64,000 nucleotides of DNA, taken from assembly GCF_040744945.1 (NCBI RefSeq), contig NZ_CP160453.1, positions 310,001 through 374,000 on the forward strand, given 5' to 3'. The DNA comes from Saccharothrix sp. HUAS TT1 (GTDB taxonomy: Bacteria > Actinomycetota > Actinomycetes > Mycobacteriales > Pseudonocardiaceae). The notes below the pieces were generated by a model. The model had not been told where the DNA came from, made no database searches, and saw only the letters and a list, made by a program, of their open reading frames with translations. Within the stretch, counting starts at the first letter, position 1, and each line of letters begins with the position of its first letter. The position numbers were made by a program, and so were the translations under genes. Shown here piece after piece: positions 33,587 through 41,019 of this stretch.

Positions 33587-34510
33587 TCAGGCGTCCCACC
33601 GCACCCCGCAGGGCAACCCGGGCGTGAGGTGGCGGAACACCAGGTGCACCTCACCGGCCCGGTCCACCGGGTGCGGCCGGCCCGGATCGTCCTCGTCGGA
33701 CCCCGGCGCGCCCTCCAGCGCCCACACGCGCGGCGGGGTGGACGTGCGGCCGAAGCGGACCCTCAGGTCGAGCAGGTCCACCGGGCGCCGCGGCACGTAG
33801 ACCAGGCACGACCGCACGACGTGCGCGGACGGCGGGCGGAAGCGGACCGCGAAGTCGTGGGACCGGCCCGCGGGGACGGGGGTCGGCAGTGCCAGGGTGG
33901 AGCGGTCGACCAGGGTGCCGCCGTAGAGCACCCGCACGTCGAGGTCGGGCCGGTCCAGGGTGAGCGGCGGCGTCAGGGTCAGCTCGCGCAGGCCGTCGTC
34001 GGCGACGACCCGGTGCCGCTCGATCACCTCGGGGCGTGGCCGGTCCAGGGTGAGCACGGCGTGCAGCTCGGTGGTGCGCCAGCCCCCCGGCGACGCGTCC
34101 GGCTCGTCGGAGGGCTGGCCGGAAGGCTGGTCGGAAGGCTGGTCGGCGTCGGCGGCCAGTTCGGCGAGGTGGTCGATGGCCTCGTCCACCCGGCGGCGGA
34201 CCGTCCGCGGGTCGCGGTTCATCCTGACCGCCGCCCAGTGCACCCGGTCCTGGTAGAGCGGCAGCCGCGCCTCGTCCTCGATCGCGAACGCCGCCCGCAC
34301 GGCCAGCCGCAGGTCCACCGGCAGCAGCCCGGCCAGCTCCTCCAACCGCGCCGAGACCTTCCGCCGGATCGCGCCCGGCGTGTCGCCCTCGGCCACCCCG
34401 CAGGTCGCCCGCAGGGTCGGGCCGAGCCGGTCCCCGATCCGGCCGGCCAGCACCCCGCGGCCCTTGCGGAGCGACTTCAGCTCCCGGACCAGGTCCACGT
34501 ACGCGTTCAT
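33587..34510 (-). CDS. Hypothetical protein downstream of vWA gene
   Basis: 307 residues. The N-terminus is a helical basic segment (YVDLVRELKSLRKGRGVLAG then IGDRLGPTLRATCG) seen in many actinobacterial proteins of unknown role; ~80-130 may bind nucleic acid (RMNRDPRTVRRRVDEAIDHL), followed by an acidic QPSDQPSGQPSDEP linker and a C-terminal beta-rich domain (LTLTPPLTLDRPDLDVRVLY). The ATG at 34510 follows GGGGTGAG. It lies 85 bp after the vWA gene on the same strand; they may act together. Confidence 0.6.
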   Translation of the reverse strand: MNAYVDLVRELKSLRKGRGVLAGRIGDRLGPTLRATCGVAEGDTPGAIRRKVSARLEELAGLLPVDLRLAVRAAFAIEDEARLPLYQDRVHWAAVRMNRDPRTVRRRVDEAIDHLAELAADADQPSDQPSGQPSDEPDASPGGWRTTELHAVLTLDRPRPEVIERHRVVADDGLRELTLTPPLTLDRPDLDVRVLYGGTLVDRSTLALPTPVPAGRSHDFAVRFRPPSAHVVRSCLVYVPRRPVDLLDLRVRFGRTSTPPRVWALEGAPGSDEDDPGRPHPVDRAGEVHLVFRHLTPGLPCGVRWDA

Positions 34511-34595
34511 CGGCTCACCCCCCGTCGATCTCCACGATGTCTGCCGCACAGGGTGCGACCGACCGGTGGACCGGCGGTGGGCAGATCGTGGATGC

Positions 34596-35171
34596 CTAGA
34601 CGCGGTCGGGTCGACGCGCGGTCGTCGAGACCGCCAGGGCGGTGCCCAACCGGATGCCGTCCGCGCCGAGGAAGACGCGGGCGGCGCCGATGCGGTCGAG
34701 CGTGCCCCGGTCGACCGCGCCGAGCCCGAAGGCGACCACCTCGGGGCGCAGTGGCCAGCCGGGGTCCACCAGGGCGGCGAAGGCGTCGGGCCAGGTCGCC
34801 GGGTCGGTCGGCCGGCCGTCGGAGGCGAAGAAGACGACCGGGCGGTGAACGAGGAGGCGACGGGCCTTCAGGTCGCGGACGTCCCGCGCGATGGTCTCCC
34901 GGAGGAGGGCGAACGCGGCGCCGAAGTTGCTCCCCGACCGGGGTCTCGACCCGCTCAGCCCGGTCAGGTCCGCCGCGGGCCGCAGCGGTTGCAGCACGGC
35001 CGGCACGGCCGCGAACCCGATCACGCAGACCCTGATCCGCGCCGCCGCCGACGGGTCGGCGTGGACGGCGCCCCGGAACTCCCGGAGTCCCGCGTTCACC
35101 TCGTCCAGGTGGTCGGTCATCGAGAGCGACACGTCGCACACCAGGTAGCACGGCAGCACGTCCGATCCCAT
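34596..35171 (-). CDS. von Willebrand factor A domain protein (TerY-like)
   Basis: 191 residues, a single vWA domain. The metal-ion-dependent adhesion site is complete: YLVCDVSLSM (DxSxS, about 9-18), GSNFGAAF (Ser/Thr position, about 79-86) and VVFFASDGRPTDP (Asp, about 112-124). No signal peptide, so cytosolic as in TerY proteins of stress/phage-response gene sets. The usual TerY partners (PP2C phosphatase, kinase) are absent; the neighbours are the unrecognised gene at 33587 and the divergent SARP regulator. Confidence 0.85.
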   Translation of the reverse strand: MGSDVLPCYLVCDVSLSMTDHLDEVNAGLREFRGAVHADPSAAARIRVCVIGFAAVPAVLQPLRPAADLTGLSGSRPRSGSNFGAAFALLRETIARDVRDLKARRLLVHRPVVFFASDGRPTDPATWPDAFAALVDPGWPLRPEVVAFGLGAVDRGTLDRIGAARVFLGADGIRLGTALAVSTTARRPDRV

Positions 35172-35319
35172 CGGCTCCTCCTTCGCACACTTCTGCGGAC
35201 AGGGCGGAGCCTGGCCGGTGCTTGTCTACCGGCGGTGGATCACGGGCGGATTCCGACACACGGACGGCCCCTTGTGCGACATCCGCCGTAGAGGTGAAGC
35301 TCGCGAACCGGGAGGCGGC

Positions 35320-38262
35320 GTGGAATTTCGGATGCTGGGTCCACTGGAGGCGTGGCACGGGAGCGCTCCGGTGCCGCTGGGCGACCAGCAGCAGCGGTTC
35401 GTCCTCGTCGTGCTCCTGCTGCACGCGAACCGACCGGTGTCCAAGGAGAAGTTGACCGAGATCGTGTGGGGCGGCAACCCGGAGCGCCAGAACCTGGTGC
35501 GCGGTTACATCAACAAGCTGCGCATCGCCTTCCGGGGCGTGGACGGCGTGTCGATCGACACCACGGCGACCGGCTACCTGCTGCGGGTCGACGAGGACCG
35601 GCTGGACACCGTCCGGTTCGACCGGCTGCGCGCGGAGGCGTTGGAGGCCGGCGACCCGCGTCGGGCGATCGTGCTGCTGCGCGCCGCCGTGGACCTGTGG
35701 CGCGGGCAGTTCCTGGAGGACATCGACCCCGACCGGATCGGCGGCACCGAGGTGATGTCCCCGGCGGACAGCTACTTCGACGCGGTCGGCGACCTGGCCG
35801 AGCTGGAGCTGGACGCGGGCGACCACCGGTCGGCGCGGGACCGGTTGCGCCCGGTGGTGCGCTCCAACCCGGACCGCCAGAGGCACGCCGAACTGCTCAT
35901 GCGTGCGCTGATCGCGAGCGGTGACCGGGTCGAGGCGGTCCGGGTCTTCCGCGGCGCCGAGGCCGCGCTGGCCGAGGAGGACATGGAGCCGGGACCGCGG
36001 CTGCGCAAGCTGGCCGCGCGGGCGGAGCGCGGTGAGCCCACCAGTTCGCTGCCGTCGCGGCCGGGCGGGTTCACCGGCCGGGACGCCGAGCTGGAGGCGG
36101 TGGAGGCGGTCGCCTCGGCGCCGGGTGAGCGGCGGGCGGTGTGGGTGAGCGGCGCGCCGGGGGTGGGCAAGACCGGGCTGGCCGTGGAGGCGGCGCACCG
36201 GCTGCGCCACCGGTTCCCGGACGGGCAGCTGCTGGTGCGGCTGAACGGGTACACGCCGAACCTGCCCCCGGTGGCCGTGTCGGACGCGCTGACGCAGCTG
36301 CTCACCGAGCTGGGCGTGCCGCCGGAGCAGATCCCGGCGTCGGTGAACCGGAAGTTCACGCTCTACCAGACGGAGTTGTACGGCACGCGGACGCTGGTGG
36401 TGCTGGACAACGCGCACTCGCCGGAGCAGGTCCGGTCGCTGCTGCCGGAGGCGGCGGGCTGCCTGGCGATCGTGACCAGCAGGCACGTGGGCGAGCCGGA
36501 CACCGGCGAGCAGGTCCGGTTACCCGAGCTGCCGCCCGAGGACGCGTGCGCGCTGTTCCGCACGTTGGCGGGGCCGCTGCGGCTGCGCGGCCGGGCGGCC
36601 GAGGTGGCCGGGGTGGTCAAGCGGTGCGGTTACCTGCCGATGCCGATCCGGGTGGCGGCGGCGCTGTTCCGCAGGCACGACCGGTGGCCGCTGGAGCACC
36701 TGCTGCGGCAGTTGGAGGAGAGCGGGCCGTGGCGCGCGGACACCGACGACTCCGACGGCACCGCCGCGGTGCGCGTGTCCTACCAGCAGCTCGGCGTGCC
36801 GCAGCGGGAGGTGTTCCGGCTGTTCGGGCACCTGCCGGGGCCGGACCTCGACGTGGCGGGCGCTGCGGCGCTCGCCGGCTGGGACGTGGTCTCAGCCCGT
36901 GCGGTGCTCGACGACCTGCACGAGGTGTGCCTGCTGGAGGAGGTCGCGCCGGAGCGCTACCGGATGCTCGACCCGCTCAAGGAGTTCGCCGCGGCCGAAC
37001 CGCCCCCCACCACCCCGACCGAACGCGCGGACGCCCTGCTGCGGCTGCTCGACTTCTACCTCGTGGGCCTGGCCGAAGCGGTGGGCGCCGCCTACCCCTT
37101 CGACCGCGCGCACCTGCCCGCCGTGCACCGCGCCAGCCAGGTCGTCCCCGCCTTCCGGGACAAGCGGGACGCGACCGCGTGGATCGCCGCCGAGCGGGAC
37201 AACCTGGTGGCCGCCATCCGCTGCGCCGCCGAGCACGACCTGACCGGTCACGTGTGGCGGTTGGCCGTGCTGATCTGGCGGCACTTCCACACCACCAGCC
37301 GGTTCGAGGACTGGGTCGAGACCGTGGAGCTGGCCTGGGAGCGCGTGCGCGCCGAACCGGACGAGGAGCACGGCCGAGCCCACGTGATGCTCCGGCTCGC
37401 CACCGCCTACGACCAGCTCGGGCGGCTGGAGGAGGCGCTGGAGCTGGCCACCAGCGCGCTGACCGCGTGGCGGCGGCTGGGCGACGTGCTCGGCGAGGCC
37501 GACACGCTGATCATGCTCGCCATCTCCCTGATGCAGCTCGGCCGGCACGCCGAGGCGATCGAGCACCTGGAAGCGGCGCTGGAGAAGTACGAGCGGTGCG
37601 GTGACCAGCGCGGCCAGGCGCACGCGTTGAGCATGCTCGGCACGCTCAACGAGGAGCGCGGCAACCTCGACCTCGCCCTGCGCCAGCACCGGGCCGCCGT
37701 GCCGATGCTGCGCGAGGTCGACCACAGGCAGGGGCTCGCGCACGCGCTGAACAACCTCGGCACCGTGCAGCAGCGGCTCGGCCTGGACGACGAAGCGCTC
37801 GTCGCCCACCTGGAGGCCCACCACCTGGCCACCGAACTGGACGACAAGTGCCTGGCCGCCTACGCGCTGAACTACACCGGCAACGTGCACCGGTCCCTGG
37901 GCAGGCTGGCCGAAGCCGTCCGCTACCACGAGCGCGCCAAGGAGGTCGCGGCCGACGTGTCCAACGCCGACCTGCGCACCCGCCTCTTCCTCGACCGCGC
38001 CGCGACCGCGCAGGCCGGTGGTGACCGGGAGGGCGCGTTGAGCGCCTACCGGGCGGCGCTGGACCTGGCGACGGGAGCCGGGAACCGGGGCCACGGCGCC
38101 CGCGCCCACCTCGGCGTCGCGCAGGCGCTGCACGCGCTGGGCCGGCACAGCGAGGCCGCCGGGTACTGGGACGCGGCCGAGGCCGAGTTCGTCGCGCTCG
38201 GCCAGCCCGAGGCGGACGAGGTCCGGGCCGAGCACTCGGACCTGACCTGTGGGTGCCGCTGA
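35320..38262 (+). CDS. SARP/AfsR-type regulator: DNA-binding, BTAD, NB-ARC and TPR domains
   Basis: 980 residues from the GTG at 35320 (GGAGG 4 bp upstream; an upstream frame to 35218 lacks a ribosome site). Order: OmpR-like winged helix (residues ~1-90, FRMLGPLEAWHG; LTEIVWGGNPERQNLVRGYI), bacterial transcriptional-activation domain (~95-240), NB-ARC ATPase with P-loop VSGAPGVGKTGLAVEAA (~275-290) and Walker B TLVVLDNAHSPEQV, a helical linker, and about six TPRs from ~690 (LGRLEEALELATSALTAWRR; HALNNLGTVQQRLGLDDEAL). AfsR-like proteins activate secondary-metabolite or morphological genes; the target is not apparent, though no biosynthetic core genes are adjacent. Confidence 0.9.
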   Translation: MEFRMLGPLEAWHGSAPVPLGDQQQRFVLVVLLLHANRPVSKEKLTEIVWGGNPERQNLVRGYINKLRIAFRGVDGVSIDTTATGYLLRVDEDRLDTVRFDRLRAEALEAGDPRRAIVLLRAAVDLWRGQFLEDIDPDRIGGTEVMSPADSYFDAVGDLAELELDAGDHRSARDRLRPVVRSNPDRQRHAELLMRALIASGDRVEAVRVFRGAEAALAEEDMEPGPRLRKLAARAERGEPTSSLPSRPGGFTGRDAELEAVEAVASAPGERRAVWVSGAPGVGKTGLAVEAAHRLRHRFPDGQLLVRLNGYTPNLPPVAVSDALTQLLTELGVPPEQIPASVNRKFTLYQTELYGTRTLVVLDNAHSPEQVRSLLPEAAGCLAIVTSRHVGEPDTGEQVRLPELPPEDACALFRTLAGPLRLRGRAAEVAGVVKRCGYLPMPIRVAAALFRRHDRWPLEHLLRQLEESGPWRADTDDSDGTAAVRVSYQQLGVPQREVFRLFGHLPGPDLDVAGAAALAGWDVVSARAVLDDLHEVCLLEEVAPERYRMLDPLKEFAAAEPPPTTPTERADALLRLLDFYLVGLAEAVGAAYPFDRAHLPAVHRASQVVPAFRDKRDATAWIAAERDNLVAAIRCAAEHDLTGHVWRLAVLIWRHFHTTSRFEDWVETVELAWERVRAEPDEEHGRAHVMLRLATAYDQLGRLEEALELATSALTAWRRLGDVLGEADTLIMLAISLMQLGRHAEAIEHLEAALEKYERCGDQRGQAHALSMLGTLNEERGNLDLALRQHRAAVPMLREVDHRQGLAHALNNLGTVQQRLGLDDEALVAHLEAHHLATELDDKCLAAYALNYTGNVHRSLGRLAEAVRYHERAKEVAADVSNADLRTRLFLDRAATAQAGGDREGALSAYRAALDLATGAGNRGHGARAHLGVAQALHALGRHSEAAGYWDAAEAEFVALGQPEADEVRAEHSDLTCGCR

Positions 38263-38275
38263 CCGGCGCGGACGT

Positions 38276-38309
38276 GCCCGGCGGGTCGTCGGACCGCGCC
38301 CCGCCGGGC
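38276..38309. terminator. Bidirectional hairpin terminator, 10-bp stem
   Basis: GCCCGGCGGG (38276-38285) pairs with CCCGCCGGGC (38300-38309), loop 14 bases, between the convergent SARP and XRE genes. Confidence 0.55.
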
Positions 38310-38316
38310 GTCGCGC

Positions 38317-39534
38317 TCAGTACCGCTGCTGGATCACGCGCCGGAGCTGGGGGTAGACCTCCCGGACCGCGCCGTGGTTGTGCCACCGGCCGAGGGTCCT
38401 GGACAGCTCCCGCAGGTCCGTCCGCACGGTCGCCGAGTCGACGTGCGCCGCGTCGTCCAGCGTGCGGGCCAGGGTCGCGCAACTCTGGTCGATCTCGCCC
38501 GCGAAGGCCAGGGCGAGCGACCGGCGCGCCCCGAAGCGCGCCCGTGAGCGGCGGGAGGCGGCCGGCAGCCGGATCAGCTCCCGGTCCAGGACGGCGGCCG
38601 ACTCGGCCGTCCGCCCGAGGTCGCACAGCGACCACCCCCTGGCCAGTTCCGCCGGGTCCGGCGCGGTCGAGCCGAGCACGGGGTAGGCCCGGGTGTCCGG
38701 GCCGGATTCGTCGAAGAGGCGGGCCGCTCGGTCCATCGCCCGGTCGAACGAGCCGCGGTCGCCCGCCAACGCGTGCCCCTGCGCCTCCCGGCGGGCGGCC
38801 AGTGCCCGGGTCCGCGGGCTCGCCCGGTCGACCCGCTGGGCCTGCTCGGCCAGCTCGATCGTCGCGGTCGCGTCCTGCCGGTAGAGCGCCAGCCCGGCCT
38901 CCCGGACGAAGGCGTAGCTCACGATCTCCCGGTCGCCGCCCGCCCGCGCCAGCTCGGAGGCGTGCCGGGTCCACGACAGCGCCCGCTGCTCGTCACCCGC
39001 CTCCTGGTTCATCCACCCCGTGTACTCGGCGACCCGCGCGGCGAGCAGCAGCAGCCGCGCCCGCATCGGCTCGGGGTTCTCGTGCGCCAGCGCGTGCACC
39101 GTCCGCAACAGGGCGACCAGCGGTTCGAGGATCACGACGGGGCTCGTCTGCGTGCCCAGGGCGCGCAGGTGCTCGAACGAGGTGCGCATCCCGGCCACCA
39201 CCCGCTCGTCCGGCGCGGGCCGGGAGCCACCCGCGAGGGCCATCCCGAGCACCGTGCCCGCGACCAGCACCTGGCGGCGGTCGAGCGCGAGCCCGGCGTC
39301 GGCCGCCCGCTCGACGGCCTGGTCGCGCGCCGCGCGGGCCGCGTCGATGAGGCCGCCGCCCGCGTTCAGCACGCCGTCGCAGAGCCTGGCCAGGGTCTCG
39401 TGCGGCAGCTTCAGGTCATTCTCGATCTTGCTGAGATAACCCTTGCTGTAGTGCACGCGCTTGGCCAGCTGACCCATGGACAGGCCGGCCGCGACACGGC
39501 ATTCACGGAGTAATTCACCGAACGATCCACTCAC
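38317..39534 (-). CDS. XRE-family regulator with TPR-like C-terminal domain
   Basis: 405 residues. The XRE helix-turn-helix is FGELLRECRVAAGLSMGQLA ... HYSKGYLSKIENDLKLP (about 5-43). The rest is helical with TPR-like spacing (ALALYRQDATATIELAEQAQ; ELARGWSLCDLGRTAESAAV). The architecture (XRE plus TPR) resembles RRNPP-type peptide receptors as well as many orphan actinobacterial regulators. The small secreted peptide gene encoded just upstream on the same strand makes peptide sensing a testable idea. ATG start. Confidence 0.85.
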   Translation of the reverse strand: MSGSFGELLRECRVAAGLSMGQLAKRVHYSKGYLSKIENDLKLPHETLARLCDGVLNAGGGLIDAARAARDQAVERAADAGLALDRRQVLVAGTVLGMALAGGSRPAPDERVVAGMRTSFEHLRALGTQTSPVVILEPLVALLRTVHALAHENPEPMRARLLLLAARVAEYTGWMNQEAGDEQRALSWTRHASELARAGGDREIVSYAFVREAGLALYRQDATATIELAEQAQRVDRASPRTRALAARREAQGHALAGDRGSFDRAMDRAARLFDESGPDTRAYPVLGSTAPDPAELARGWSLCDLGRTAESAAVLDRELIRLPAASRRSRARFGARRSLALAFAGEIDQSCATLARTLDDAAHVDSATVRTDLRELSRTLGRWHNHGAVREVYPQLRRVIQQRY

Positions 39535-39592
39535 CCAAGCCTCCCGGTCCGGCTGATGTCGAGTACACCACTGCTCCTGGTCCGGCGCAATC

Positions 39593-39629
39593 GCCCGGCC
39601 GTTCGCGGAATACCCGCGAACGGCCGGGC
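39593..39629 (-). terminator. Hairpin terminator of the small peptide gene, 16-bp perfect stem
   Basis: GCCCGGCCGTTCGCGG (39593-39608) pairs perfectly with 39614-39629 around the 5-base loop AATAC. It begins 13 bp after the stop of the peptide gene and separates it from the XRE gene. Confidence 0.7.
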
Positions 39630-39642
39630 ATTCACGCCTCCG

Positions 39643-39822
39643 TCACCCGTACCACGGGTTGCCGTACAGATCCACGGTCACCGTGGTGGTGCTGGGCGGC
39701 GGGCACTCCTCGTACGACGCGGAGGCCGCGCCGCCCCCGGACGCGAGCACGGCGGCGGCGACGCACAAACCGGCCAGCGACAAACCGGCCTTGGCCGCGA
39801 AACGGGACGCGAAAACGGACAT
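39643..39822 (-). CDS. Small secreted peptide (59 residues), function unknown
   Basis: The ATG at 39822 follows GGAGG 7 bp upstream. A clear signal peptide (MSVFASRFAAKAGLSLAG, hydrophobic core, AASA cleavage) leaves a mature peptide of about 24 residues starting SYEECPPPSTTTV and ending DLYGNPWYG, rich in Thr, Pro and aromatic residues, with one Cys. An upstream in-frame GTG (39876) would add 18 residues ahead of the signal and is less likely. It has its own hairpin terminator and lies ~110 bp upstream of the XRE-TPR regulator on the same strand. It could be a signalling peptide, but also simply a wall-associated peptide. Confidence 0.6.
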   Translation of the reverse strand: MSVFASRFAAKAGLSLAGLCVAAAVLASGGGAASASYEECPPPSTTTVTVDLYGNPWYG

Positions 39823-40068
39823 GACAATCCTCCACAGGGAATCGGTGAATGTTGTCGAGGGCGTTTTCCGAACCATTCCGCCCTCACCGACAATGGTTCA
39901 CCGGCGCGCTGTGGCCGAACAGGTGTTTCCCGTTTCCCGACGGCGGGGTCAACGGGCGACGGCGGCCCATCCACTCCTCGTCCACTTCTGGTCGACAGGC
40001 GGTCCCGATGCTGTGCCCGCAGACAGCGCAGCCGGCCGCCGGGCCGGTGTGGACAGGGAGGTTCGGTC

Positions 40069-40965
40069 GTGACCGAGTACGACGTCGCCGTGTCGTTCGA
40101 GGAGGAGCAGGGCTCCGCCGTCGAGGAGGTGGTCAAGGCGTTCGAGCAGCGCGGGCTGACCGTGCTGCACGGGCCTGAGCAGACGCACGAGTGGTGGGGG
40201 CACAAGGAGGGCGGCGACCTCCCCGACGCGCGGGTGCGGTTCTTCGTCCCGTTCGTGTCGGAGGTGGACGACTTCACCGCGGCCGCGCTGCGGGCGGTCA
40301 AGGCCGGGGACGAGCACGTGCTGCCGGTGCTGCTGGGCGACCTGAAGGTGTCCTCGGACCTGCTGCACCCCCACGTGGCCTACGTGCGCGGCGTCACCTA
40401 CCAGCCGGCCCAGCTCGCCGAGGCGCTGGCCGCCCGGGTCGAGGCGGCGGAGGCGGCCGGGACGGGGCACGTGCCGGTCGCCGAGGTGCTGGCCGGGACC
40501 AAGGGCGCCGCCCCCGTGGAGGAGGAAGCGGCGCCGGTCGTGCCCGCCACCTTCAGCCGGTACGCCGAGCAGGACGCGGCGCTGCGCTACCTGGCCGAGC
40601 AGTTCGCCGCGGCGCTGCCCGGCCTGGCCCGGCGCGGTTTCGTCGGCACCGCGCACGTGGACGGCACGCGGATCGCCGTGCGGGTCGAGCGCCAGGGCGA
40701 CACCGTGTACGCGCTCGACGTCCAGCGCGGCGGGATCGGCGGCGACGAGACGGTGAACTTCGTGGTCGGCAGGCAGGACGGGAGCGCCCTCACCAACGGC
40801 TGGGCCCGCCCCGTCTACGACACCGAGGCGGGCGCGGCCGTGCTCGAAGTGCACGACTTCTCCGTGCTCGGCGGTGGTGGCGCACCACGCGCCTACCGCC
40901 GGGAGGAGCTGTTCACCGCGCTGTGGGAGCGGATCGGCGCGGCGCTCACCTCGACCGTCGGCTGA
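40069..40965 (+). CDS. Protein with N-terminal TIR-like domain
   Basis: 298 residues from the GTG at 40069 (GGGAGG 7 bp upstream). The first ~110 residues resemble a divergent TIR/SEFIR fold: YDVAVSFEEEQGSAVEEVVK, ALRAVKAGDEHVLPVLLGDL and a start-of-domain acidic loop; the usual catalytic WCxxE is not evident. After an Ala/Glu-rich linker (~150-170), a C-terminal beta-rich domain (~175-298) contains RIAVRVERQGDTVYALDVQR and NGWARPVYDTEAGAAVLEVH. It converges on the four-gene ATPase/TIR operon and is separated from it only by an 18-bp hairpin, so a functional link is possible but unproven. Confidence 0.55.
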   Translation: MTEYDVAVSFEEEQGSAVEEVVKAFEQRGLTVLHGPEQTHEWWGHKEGGDLPDARVRFFVPFVSEVDDFTAAALRAVKAGDEHVLPVLLGDLKVSSDLLHPHVAYVRGVTYQPAQLAEALAARVEAAEAAGTGHVPVAEVLAGTKGAAPVEEEAAPVVPATFSRYAEQDAALRYLAEQFAAALPGLARRGFVGTAHVDGTRIAVRVERQGDTVYALDVQRGGIGGDETVNFVVGRQDGSALTNGWARPVYDTEAGAAVLEVHDFSVLGGGGAPRAYRREELFTALWERIGAALTSTVG

Positions 40966-40970
40966 TCGTG

Positions 40971-41019
40971 CGACGAGAAGCGCTCCCCACCCCCTTCGGG
41001 CGGGGAGCGCTTCTCGTCG
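40971..41019. terminator. Bidirectional hairpin terminator, 18-bp perfect stem
   Basis: CGACGAGAAGCGCTCCCC (40971-40988) pairs without mismatch with 41002-41019; the 13-base loop itself contains CCC-CTTC-GGG. It sits exactly between the stops of the TIR-like gene and the HerA-like gene. Confidence 0.85.
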
